Origin: Stutzerimonas kunmingensis
GTDB lineage: Bacteria > Pseudomonadota > Gammaproteobacteria > Pseudomonadales > Pseudomonadaceae
NCBI RefSeq assembly: GCF_002929225.1
Contig: NZ_PISM01000020.1
Coordinates: 310,001-374,000, forward strand
Direction of reading: 5' to 3'
Length of the DNA stretch: 64,000 bases
Both the position numbers and the translations under genes were made by a program. This document shows positions 49,802-56,422 of this stretch, one piece after another; position 1 is the first letter of the stretch, and each line of letters starts with the position of its first letter. The notes below the pieces were generated by a model. The model was not told the origin of the DNA, did not search any database, and was given only the letters and a program-made list of their open reading frames with translations.

Positions 49802-51130
49802 ATGAATCGCAGTCAATACCTAGCTCAGCGCGACGTGCAACAGTTCATCGAATGGCTTGTTCCCCATCTGACCGATGACGGGAACCTTAGTCATTGTTTT
49901 GTGGAGCGGCGTTCGGCCCGGCAATGGCAGTTTGCAGGCCTTGAAGATGCCTTCGAGCAGTATCGCTGGCCATCCCGGGGCGCGTTTGGCATACCGGCAG
50001 GCGAGACGCTGGCCGACAACGACCAGGTGCTTCGGACTTTGCGGGACGCCCTGCGCAAAGCTCTCGCCCGCGGCGATGCGCAGGCGACCTGCAGCGCGGC
50101 CTGTCAGGTGATGGTCTGGGGAGGCGTCCAGAATGGCAATATCCGCTGGCTGCAGGAGAATGCCGAGTCTCTCGCCGATACACTCGAGGCTGTTACCGCG
50201 GCCTTGGATGCAGGCGAGCTGGCCGGTGTGCTACTGGATACGCAGCTACGCTTCAATGCCGGGATGACCAAGGTTTACTCGCTACTGGCCAAGGACCTGA
50301 TCATCTATGACAGCCGCGTTGCCGCTGCGCTGGGCTGGCTGGTCGCAAAGTATTGTCGAGCCCAAGCGTTAGCCGCAGTGCCTGCGCCACTTGCGTTTCC
50401 GTGGGCACCTGCTAAGGAGGGCTTGAGTGCAGCGAGCCCAAAAAACCGCAACCCCGCGATAGAAGGCCTGCGCTTTCCAAGGCTGCAGTCCGGCCCGATG
50501 CATGCCGAGTGGAATCTGAAGGCCAGCTGGGTACTGGTCGAAGCGTTGAACCGTGACCGCGGTAGCCGTTTCGCTCAGCCGGGCCCAGTTGATAGCCTGC
50601 GGCGGCTCGAAGCGGCGCTTTTCATGCTGGGGTACGACTTGCCCCCGCAGCCGCTCGCTCGGCAAGTCGTGGCTCAGGGACCGCTAACACAAGCCAGCTC
50701 CGCCGAGGCGTCGACTTCGGTCTGGAACGAATGCTACACCGCAGCCCAAGGCAAGCAGTTCCATTACCGGATCGAGCCTGATCGAATCGTACTCAAGGAC
50801 GGACGAATATTTCTCCTCGAGCACGTCAACGCCACGCTCGAATGGCTTAGGAAGCATTTTGGCAGCAATCCATTTCCACTAGCCAATTCCGCCCAGCATG
50901 TTCCGACCGGCGCATCGCCGGCAGGGATTGGAGTAGCTTATTTCAGGGCGACGTTGGGCAAGGGCAGTCCGCCGCATACCAGTGCGCTGGCGGCTGTGCT
51001 TGTCGAACTGGGCGTTTTGCTGCGGCAGCCGCGTAGGAGCTGGATCCTTTCGCCTGAATGCCTGGCAGCGGGGACGATCGATATCGGACCGGTGCTGCAG
51101 GAAGCAGTGGATCTGGCTGAGGCACTCTAA
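49802..51130 (+). CDS. Uncharacterised 442-aa island protein
   Basis: A soluble protein I cannot assign with confidence. The N-terminus is MNRSQYLAQRDVQQFIEWLV. A central stretch, MTKVYSLLAKDLIIYDSRVA (then AALGWLVAKYCR), resembles hypothetical proteins with an OGG-like (8-oxoguanine glycosylase) helical fold; this is a weak memory-based match. C-terminal blocks include FHYRIEPDRIVLKDGRIFLL. ACAAGGAACCCT before the ATG at 49802 decides this start over one at 49763. It lies 53 bp after the WYL gene but has its own palindrome, so it may be both cotranscribed and separately controlled. Confidence 0.8.
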   Translation: MNRSQYLAQRDVQQFIEWLVPHLTDDGNLSHCFVERRSARQWQFAGLEDAFEQYRWPSRGAFGIPAGETLADNDQVLRTLRDALRKALARGDAQATCSAACQVMVWGGVQNGNIRWLQENAESLADTLEAVTAALDAGELAGVLLDTQLRFNAGMTKVYSLLAKDLIIYDSRVAAALGWLVAKYCRAQALAAVPAPLAFPWAPAKEGLSAASPKNRNPAIEGLRFPRLQSGPMHAEWNLKASWVLVEALNRDRGSRFAQPGPVDSLRRLEAALFMLGYDLPPQPLARQVVAQGPLTQASSAEASTSVWNECYTAAQGKQFHYRIEPDRIVLKDGRIFLLEHVNATLEWLRKHFGSNPFPLANSAQHVPTGASPAGIGVAYFRATLGKGSPPHTSALAAVLVELGVLLRQPRRSWILSPECLAAGTIDIGPVLQEAVDLAEAL

Positions 51131-51209
51131 CGACGCCTACCACCTACCGCGCCCTTGAGCCAGAGTCTGTTTGGCACTGGCTCAGGGCCTCGGCAGCTTC
51201 TCGTAACCG

Positions 51210-51374
51210 CTAGCGAACCGGCACAGGCCCGTTCATGCACTGATAGCCCGGATACTGCGCTTCGGCGGTGACCTTCGCCATCGCCGAACTCGTTGCCTGG
51301 ACTGTCATGATAAAGCTGGCGCGCGGGCCTGCGGAGGCGACAACGCGGCGCATGGATACTTGGTAGGTCTTCAT
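51210..51374 (-). CDS. Small 54-aa protein, divergent in the island
   Basis: Reads MKTYQVSMRRVVASAGPRAS, then FIMTVQATSSAMAKVTAEAQ and YPGYQCMNGPVPVR. GAGGG lies 7 nt before the ATG. The pattern (N-terminal strand, a second strand, a helix with AKVTAEAQYPGY) resembles small ferredoxin-like proteins common on pseudomonad integrative elements. It is antisense to the gap between the 442-aa gene and the Sel1 gene. A CGAC-N7-GTCG palindrome sits 46 nt upstream of its start, as for its neighbours, which supports real expression. Confidence 0.65.
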   Translation of the reverse strand: MKTYQVSMRRVVASAGPRASFIMTVQATSSAMAKVTAEAQYPGYQCMNGPVPVR

Positions 51375-51420
51375 ACGGAACCCTCATCGGTGAAGTCCTG
51401 CTTACTGTGCAAGATCCCTG

Positions 51421-51435
51421 CGACGGGTTATGTCG
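51421..51435 (-). promoter_or_regulatory. CGAC-N7-GTCG palindrome, site 2
   Basis: CGACGGGTTATGTCG on the plus strand; read towards the 54-aa gene it is GCGACATAACCCGTCG, sharing GCGACATAA with site 1. It lies 46 nt before that start codon. Confidence 0.6.
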
Positions 51436-51476
51436 CGATGTCCTGCGGCTGCGGCGGTCCCGCATACGGTGGGGTG

Positions 51477-51491
51477 CGACAGGAGTTGTCG
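51477..51491 (+). promoter_or_regulatory. CGAC-N7-GTCG palindrome, site 3
   Basis: CGACAGGAGTTGTCG lies 47 nt before the start of the Sel1 gene. With flanks, GTGCGACA and AGTTGTCG are identical to site 1. Confidence 0.65.
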
Positions 51492-51538
51492 GTCGTCGCG
51501 ATGACAATCCGGCCATCAACTCGATGGCTGGAGGTTCC

Positions 51539-52246
51539 ATGTTGCCGATCCTGTCGCTAGCCCTGGCCCATTGGCGCGGCCAAAGCGCAACGCTTGCCGA
51601 GCAGCAGCGTTATGCCGAATTGCACGAGCGCGCTGCTGCGCCTGACGCATCAGCCGAGGCGCTCAATGAACTGGGTTGTCTCTGGCTGGTAGGCCAGCGG
51701 GACGAGTGGCTGGCTCGCGGATTATTCATTGCAGCGGCGCGATACGGTTCGCTAGAAGCGCTGCTTAACCTTGGCTATGTCCATTGGTATGGCAAGGGCG
51801 TGGCGGTGAACGAGCGCAAGGCGCTGGCTTACTACCAGCGGGCTGCAGAGCGCGGCTCGCTCGACGCCTGCTATGAGATAGGACAGGTTTACGTAGGCTC
51901 GGATGAGGAGTATTTGCCGGCACCGTGCAGGGTCGCTGCGGACCTGCAGCGCGCCTATCAGTGCTTTCGAACCGCTGCCGAAGGCGGTCATTGCGAAGCG
52001 ATGTTCGCCCTCGGTGATCTTCTGCTGGGCTCCGATTCCAGCATCCGGGACGAAGCCAACGGCCTGTACTGGTTGATGTGTGCGGCCGGCCACGGCCAGC
52101 CCCTGGCTGCCGACCGGCTGGCGCGTTTCTACCTCGACGAGCCGCGCCTGGAAATGCCGGACCCCGGCAACCTCATGGGCGATTTCTGGCGCAACTATCG
52201 CATGAGTCGCGAGGGGCTGGTGACTGACGAAATGGAGAAAGAATGA
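51539..52246 (+). CDS. Sel1-repeat protein
   Basis: A 235-aa all-helical protein with at least three Sel1/TPR-like repeats: ALLNLGYVHWYGKGVAVNER (then KALAYYQRAAERG), DACYEIGQVYVGSDEE (then QRAYQCFRTAAEGG), and EAMFALGDLLLGSD (then NGLYWLMCAAGHG). Sel1 repeats act as protein-interaction scaffolds. GGAGG just before the ATG at 51539 decides the start; an ATG 15 bp upstream is in frame. Its stop overlaps the next gene by 4 bp, so the products probably work together. Confidence 0.85.
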   Translation: MLPILSLALAHWRGQSATLAEQQRYAELHERAAAPDASAEALNELGCLWLVGQRDEWLARGLFIAAARYGSLEALLNLGYVHWYGKGVAVNERKALAYYQRAAERGSLDACYEIGQVYVGSDEEYLPAPCRVAADLQRAYQCFRTAAEGGHCEAMFALGDLLLGSDSSIRDEANGLYWLMCAAGHGQPLAADRLARFYLDEPRLEMPDPGNLMGDFWRNYRMSREGLVTDEMEKE

Positions 52247-54084
52247 TGATGGATGCGATCGATATTGCCAGTCTGCTGCGGCCCGTACAGGTAGCGGTTG
52301 AGGCAGCGGGTGAACTAATCCTCCGCGAATGGGAGCGCGAGGGTGGGCCGCGTGGCAGTGGCGACAAGGCTGCGGTGGATGAGGAAATCGAACGGCTGCT
52401 TCATAAACAGCTGATCGGTCTGCTGGACGTCGACTTCTGGGGTGAGGAAACCTGCCAAAGGCTCACCGGCCAGCGATTTTGCTGGGTGGTGGACCCGCAC
52501 GATGGGACGCGGGATTTCCTGCTCGGCTTGCCGGGCAGCGCCATCTCCGTGGCCCTGTTGCGCGACGGGCAGCCGGTGCTCGGAGTTGTCTACGCGCCAA
52601 TCAGCCCAGATCGGGGCAGAGACTGCATAGCCTGGGCCGAAGGCCTGCCGCACCTACTGCGCAACGACACCGCGCATCCGGTTGATCTGTCCGGCTCACG
52701 ACTCGAGGCGGGAGAGATCGTCTGGCTGAGTGCGGCTGCCGCCCGTAAACCTCACGCCAATATTCGCCTATGCGCACCGGCCCGTTTCGTCGCCATGCCG
52801 AGCATTGCCTATCGGCTGGCCCGAGCGGCTGCTGGCGATGGCGTGGCGGCGGTATCGTTGACCAGCCTGTCGGCACATGACGTGGCTGCCGGGCATGCGC
52901 TGCTGATCGGAGCGGGTGGCGTGCTGCTCCACCAGAGCGGACGACCGCTGGGTTATCGAAACATGAACCTGGTGTGCATCCGCTGTTTCGGCGGTGCCGC
53001 AGCGGCCTGTGCCGCCCTTGCCGGCCGCCCCTGGAGCCAGGCCCTCGAGGAATGCAACGAGGCGCAGCGCAGCCTGCCGATGTCGCCGGTGTTTCCTCCA
53101 GTCCAGCGGCTTCAGCGCGCATTTGGTTGCCTGGCGGCGATGCTCATCGGCGACAATCTGGGCGCGCAGGTCGAGTTCATGAGCGCGGCCGAGATCGCCG
53201 AGCGTTTTGCGTCCGAGGCCCTGACGATGGAAGACGGCGGCACTTGGAAGATTCAGGCTGGGCAACCCACTGACGATGGGGAGCTTGCGCTAACGCTGGC
53301 GAGATCATTGGTGGAGCAGGGCGGCTTTAGCGCAACGGACGTCGCGCAGCGCTATGTGGCCTGGCTTCGCTCCGAGCCCTTCGATGTAGGCAACACCACC
53401 CGCCAGGCCTTGCTTGGGCCGCTTCGTCAGCCGGCATTGGCGGTTGACGAGGCCTGTCGAGCGCATGCCTCTGTAAGCAGCCAGGCTAACGGTGCATTGA
53501 TGCGGGTCGCGCCGATCGGGATTGCCGCTCATGGTCGTCCGTCGCTGGCGGCGTGCTGGGCCAGGCAGGATGCACTGCTCACCCATCCACATGGCGTCTG
53601 CCAGGAGGCGAACGCGGCCTACGCAGCAGCGATCGCAGTGGGCGTATCGGGTGCGAATCGCCAGGCGATGTTGGACGCGGCGTTAGCCGTTCTCTTGCCG
53701 ACGACGGAGGGAGATGTTGTAAGGAAAGTGCTAGTAGCTGCGGCAGCCGGCGAGCGGCCCGCCGATTATCAGCACCAGATGGGCTGGGTGCTTATAGCGC
53801 TGCAGAATGCCTTCTACCATCTGCTGGCCGGCAACACTGTCGGCTATGCGCTGAACGAAACGATCCGGCAAGGCGGTGACACCGACACGAATGCCTGCAT
53901 TGCTGGAGCGCTGATAGGCGCTGCCGACGGTATCGCTAATCTCGAATGGTCACAGCTCGGTGCATTGGTCTCATGCCGCGCACATCCGCAGTCGCTGCGA
54001 CCGCGACCAATCACTTGCTGGCCGGACGATGCTGGCATGCTCGCCCAGCGGCTGCTTGTGCTGGATGTTGACGGCTCATGCTAA
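52243..54084 (+). CDS. Inositol-monophosphatase / ADP-ribosylglycohydrolase fusion
   Basis: A 613-aa two-domain enzyme. Residues about 1-270 are an IMPase/CysQ-type phosphatase: metal ligands in WGEETC (about 67), DPHDGTRDF (about 85-93) and HDVAAGHALL (about 211; usually WDxAAG). Residues about 285-600 are an ADP-ribosylglycohydrolase of the DraG/ARH type: GDNLGA (about 302), TDDGELAL (about 342; usually TDD[TS]), ANGALMRVAPIG and GGDTDTNACIAG (about 543). So one protein may remove phosphate from a phosphonucleotide or ADP-ribose derivative and cleave ADP-ribose from protein or nucleic acid. It overlaps its neighbours by 4 and 7 bp. Confidence 0.87.
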   Translation: MMMDAIDIASLLRPVQVAVEAAGELILREWEREGGPRGSGDKAAVDEEIERLLHKQLIGLLDVDFWGEETCQRLTGQRFCWVVDPHDGTRDFLLGLPGSAISVALLRDGQPVLGVVYAPISPDRGRDCIAWAEGLPHLLRNDTAHPVDLSGSRLEAGEIVWLSAAAARKPHANIRLCAPARFVAMPSIAYRLARAAAGDGVAAVSLTSLSAHDVAAGHALLIGAGGVLLHQSGRPLGYRNMNLVCIRCFGGAAAACAALAGRPWSQALEECNEAQRSLPMSPVFPPVQRLQRAFGCLAAMLIGDNLGAQVEFMSAAEIAERFASEALTMEDGGTWKIQAGQPTDDGELALTLARSLVEQGGFSATDVAQRYVAWLRSEPFDVGNTTRQALLGPLRQPALAVDEACRAHASVSSQANGALMRVAPIGIAAHGRPSLAACWARQDALLTHPHGVCQEANAAYAAAIAVGVSGANRQAMLDAALAVLLPTTEGDVVRKVLVAAAAGERPADYQHQMGWVLIALQNAFYHLLAGNTVGYALNETIRQGGDTDTNACIAGALIGAADGIANLEWSQLGALVSCRAHPQSLRPRPITCWPDDAGMLAQRLLVLDVDGSC

Positions 54085-54716
54085 AAGTCGTTGACCTGGC
54101 GGGGAGCAGTCCGCGCTTTACAACTCACTGCTTCGGACGCAAACACAGAGAGTGCACCGTGGCGGTCGAGCTGCGGCTCGAGCCTGATGTGCCAAGCGGC
54201 CTACGGCTGCTGATGGAGGTATCGGCCCTCCAGGCCTGGCCAGACGGGGAGCGCGTGACTCGGCTGACTATTGTTACGACCGATCAATCGGCTGCCGGCC
54301 AGCTTCTTGCGGCGCACCAGCTGCTCGAAGCCAGCGTGGTTGGCAACGGGCCGGTGCCGTTGCTGGTGGACGATTACGTGCAGGTGTTCGACGGTGTGGC
54401 CGGCGGGCAACTGACAGTTGAGATACAGCCGCTTGGCTGGAGCGTCCGGAGCGCCTTGCCTTACCAGCGGCTGGTGGCAGTGGTCTTTGCCCCTGTCGAG
54501 CTGGCATATGACGAATACCTGGCGGTGGCGCTTGGCTTGCAGGCTCGCCTGCCAGAGGGCGCGCCCTTCAAGGCCGGTATGATCCATCGGCCATTGCAGC
54601 AGCCGATGTTGTTTCTGCTTGGCCAGCGCGCTCAGGGTCAGCCATCCATCAGCGATGGATGCCACAACCGGGCGCCTGACGGGCTGGAACGCATGAGTGG
54701 CATGTCTGTTTCCTAA
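54078..54716 (+). CDS. Uncharacterised 212-aa protein, end of the ADP-ribose operon
   Basis: Not recognised. It is beta-rich, with blocks VAVELRLEPDVPSGLRLLME, VTRLTIVTTDQSAAGQLLAA and LVAVVFAPVELAYDEYLAVA, no membrane segment and no clear catalytic motif. It overlaps the fusion gene by 7 bp, which makes translational coupling and a functional link likely. Its stop overlaps the stop of the convergent gene by 4 bp. Confidence 0.75.
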   Translation: MLKVVDLAGSSPRFTTHCFGRKHRECTVAVELRLEPDVPSGLRLLMEVSALQAWPDGERVTRLTIVTTDQSAAGQLLAAHQLLEASVVGNGPVPLLVDDYVQVFDGVAGGQLTVEIQPLGWSVRSALPYQRLVAVVFAPVELAYDEYLAVALGLQARLPEGAPFKAGMIHRPLQQPMLFLLGQRAQGQPSISDGCHNRAPDGLERMSGMSVS

Positions 54717-55342
54717 GCGCTGAAAGCCTCTCCGAGTAAGCCAAGCCGGTGGCTGGCAAGCGTGCGCCACTCATCAAGGGCTGCCTCGATAGCCGCTTTG
54801 TCTACCAGATCGTCGAGCGCTATCGCCTTGGTAAAACAGCGGTAGCCAGGCAAATCAGTGCCATTCACTTCGCCGTCCTCGGGGTAACCGATGCCCTTCC
54901 AGACGTTGCCATACCAGTCGCAGGGTTTGGCGGCGGGTAGGTCGCAGACCACCACCGATAACACCAGCTCGCTGCGGGTTTGCTCGACTGGCTCGGGACT
55001 GAACTGCCCGCTGTACTGGTCGAACCCTGTATCGCTGCGAACCCAGGCGCCAAACATCAAATCGCCCGGACGGTGATTGTCCCAAGGTGCTTCCTGGCCG
55101 TTGTTCTTCAGCCAAATTGCCGACAGGTCATAGAACGGTAGGTAGCGCCGACCGCTGTTGTCACGTTTCTCCAGCCCATCAAGCCCCTGCGGCAACGGAT
55201 ACACATATTGGTGGTGGTAAGCAGAGGCGCCAAGCTGCTCGCGGATATAGCCCAACAGCTCGAACATGCGCTGCTGATAATCGGCCAACAGGCGATAGGC
55301 CTTGCGTACATCCAGCAAGGCGTCTTGCAAGGGGGCGGTCAT
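54713..55342 (-). CDS. Uncharacterised partner of the nuclease-like protein
   Basis: A 209-aa protein not recognised. It begins MTAPLQDALLDVRKAYRLLA with a helical region (YQQRMFELLGYIREQLGA) and then a mixed region rich in Trp and Tyr (YLPFYDLSAIWLKNNGQEAP, KPCDWYGNVWKGIGYPEDGE). The start overlaps the upstream nuclease-like gene by 4 bp (ATGA). Longer in-frame readings extend into that gene and are not needed. A role as inhibitor, specificity subunit or sensor of the nuclease is possible. Confidence 0.78.
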   Translation of the reverse strand: MTAPLQDALLDVRKAYRLLADYQQRMFELLGYIREQLGASAYHHQYVYPLPQGLDGLEKRDNSGRRYLPFYDLSAIWLKNNGQEAPWDNHRPGDLMFGAWVRSDTGFDQYSGQFSPEPVEQTRSELVLSVVVCDLPAAKPCDWYGNVWKGIGYPEDGEVNGTDLPGYRCFTKAIALDDLVDKAAIEAALDEWRTLASHRLGLLGEAFSA

Positions 55343-56043
55343 TTCAGACTCCAGGCGGCGAATGTGCCGGGGCGGGTGTTGAGTGCGACTGGCCGCAGAT
55401 CGGCGAGCCAGCGCATCGGGTGTGTGCGTAAGCCATGCCAGGCGTAGCACTTGGCGATATCGTCCAACAGACGCAGGCAGCCTGGGGGCGAATCGGGCGG
55501 CAAGTGCGTTTCCAGCGCCTGATACAGCTGTTGCCAGCTCGCGCAGACCAGTTTGAAGCGGCTAGCGCTGCCATCGGGCAAAAAGGGCAGCACCTCCGAC
55601 AGCAGTCGCTGGCGGCCCGCTTCGCCGTAATCGTTCAGGCCGCCCAGTGTGAGCAGGATACAGGGGTCTGAGAGAACGTTTTGTTGCCAGCCGGACAGAA
55701 GTTCATTAGCCAATTGAGTGGCCAGTTGCTGGCGCGCATTGTCGTGCCGCTTGGCTTCCACCAGCACCGTGGAGCTATTGCCCTGCAACAGCACGTCAGG
55801 TTCGACGCGGGTACCGTCTGGCAGGTACCACGATGGCCAATAGTCGATGCGCTGCAGAGGGCCAAAGGGTTCGCCCAGCAGATCGCTGAGCACCAAGGAC
55901 AGCAGGTTTTCAGGCAAGTAGCTCAAGCGCTCAAATACGCTGGCAGTCAGCACGTCCTCAGCCCCCTCGGCCTCCTCTAGTGCCATCTGCTGGCTATGCA
56001 AACCGGTGCCGCGCTTCTTGCCGGCCAGTACTGCGTTAAGCAT
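55339..56043 (-). CDS. PD-(D/E)XK-type nuclease-like protein
   Basis: A 234-aa protein with the core VEPDVLLQGNSSTVLVEAKR: D83, then E96-A-K98, the D-x12-ExK pattern of the PD-(D/E)XK superfamily, preceded by a helix with a conserved-type Glu (VFERL, E38). Such folds cut DNA or RNA in restriction, recombination and phage defence. It is the first gene of a two-gene operon just inside the right repeat of the island and transcribed into it. Nuclease activity is inferred from motif alone. Confidence 0.78.
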   Translation of the reverse strand: MLNAVLAGKKRGTGLHSQQMALEEAEGAEDVLTASVFERLSYLPENLLSLVLSDLLGEPFGPLQRIDYWPSWYLPDGTRVEPDVLLQGNSSTVLVEAKRHDNARQQLATQLANELLSGWQQNVLSDPCILLTLGGLNDYGEAGRQRLLSEVLPFLPDGSASRFKLVCASWQQLYQALETHLPPDSPPGCLRLLDDIAKCYAWHGLRTHPMRWLADLRPVALNTRPGTFAAWSLK

Positions 56044-56103
56044 GGTCAGGTTCCGCCTGTTCCGGCACTTTTGTCTTTAACGTGTTCTTCCGATCCGGAG
56101 CTA

Positions 56104-56119
56104 GCCGGTGATAGTTCAC
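56104..56119. promoter_or_regulatory. Dyad upstream of the nuclease-like gene
   Basis: CGGTGA-TAGT-TCACCG is a perfect 6-bp dyad about 60 bp upstream of the nuclease-like gene and next to the right repeat. It is a candidate operator and differs from the CGAC palindrome. Confidence 0.4.
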
Positions 56120-56121
56120 CG

Positions 56122-56164
56122 CAAAAACGATAAAGGCCCGCATTTCTGCGAGCCTTTAAATCGT
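56122..56164 (-). repeat. Right 43-bp direct repeat (att-like, tRNA terminator)
   Basis: Second copy of 48392-48434, two mismatches, offset 7730 bp. It contains the same minus-strand terminator (stem at 56131-56154, GAAA loop). Confidence 0.8.
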
Positions 56165-56185
56165 GGTGCCGGCACCAGGAGTCGA
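56162..56185 (-). tRNA. 3' end fragment of a tRNA, probably tRNA-Thr
   Basis: On the minus strand it reads GTTCGACTCC followed by TGGTGCCGGCACCA: T loop, 3' T stem, acceptor strand TGCCGGC, discriminator A and an encoded CCA, directly before the terminator repeat. It fits the 3' end of a pseudomonad tRNA-Thr starting GCCGGCA. The rest of the tRNA is absent. Confidence 0.6.
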
Positions 56186-56422
56186 ACAGTAGGCATCTAG
56201 GGCCCACAGAATCATCGCGTGCGTATATTTTGATCGGGTGCGTATACCTAAACGTATACCCATAGCCCACTTTGCCGCTGTGCTTCTATGTGGCGAACCG
56301 TAAGCAACTGCCGAGTTAGCAGTCGGCTATCCCGTTAGGCAACAGAAAATGCCGCAATGCGGCTTCTCGCCTGATGTCGATGCTCAGATCGTGAGTGCAG
56401 CCGTAAGCCGCGTTAGTGAGCG

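Larger units (their letters stand above)
56044..56422. other. Right island boundary interval
   Basis: This 379-bp gene-free stretch contains the CGGTGA dyad, the right 43-bp repeat with its terminator, the 3' end of a tRNA, and short repeats (GTGCGTATA at 56217 and 56236; CGTATACC at 56239 and 56251) like integrase arm sites. From about 56270 to 56422 nothing is recognisable. Confidence 0.65.

Noticed and set aside
51127..51540. 137-codon minus-strand frame upstream of the Sel1 gene
   Set aside because: Arg-rich nonsense in a different frame from the better supported 54-aa gene, with no ribosome site.
52243..53040. Housekeeping CysQ for the IMPase part
   Set aside because: It is fused to a glycohydrolase, sits in an island operon with no sulfur-assimilation genes and has a changed WDxAAG motif.
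56046..56270. Minus-strand frame across the right repeat (74 codons)
   Set aside because: It is made of tRNA and terminator sequence, so translation is not expected.
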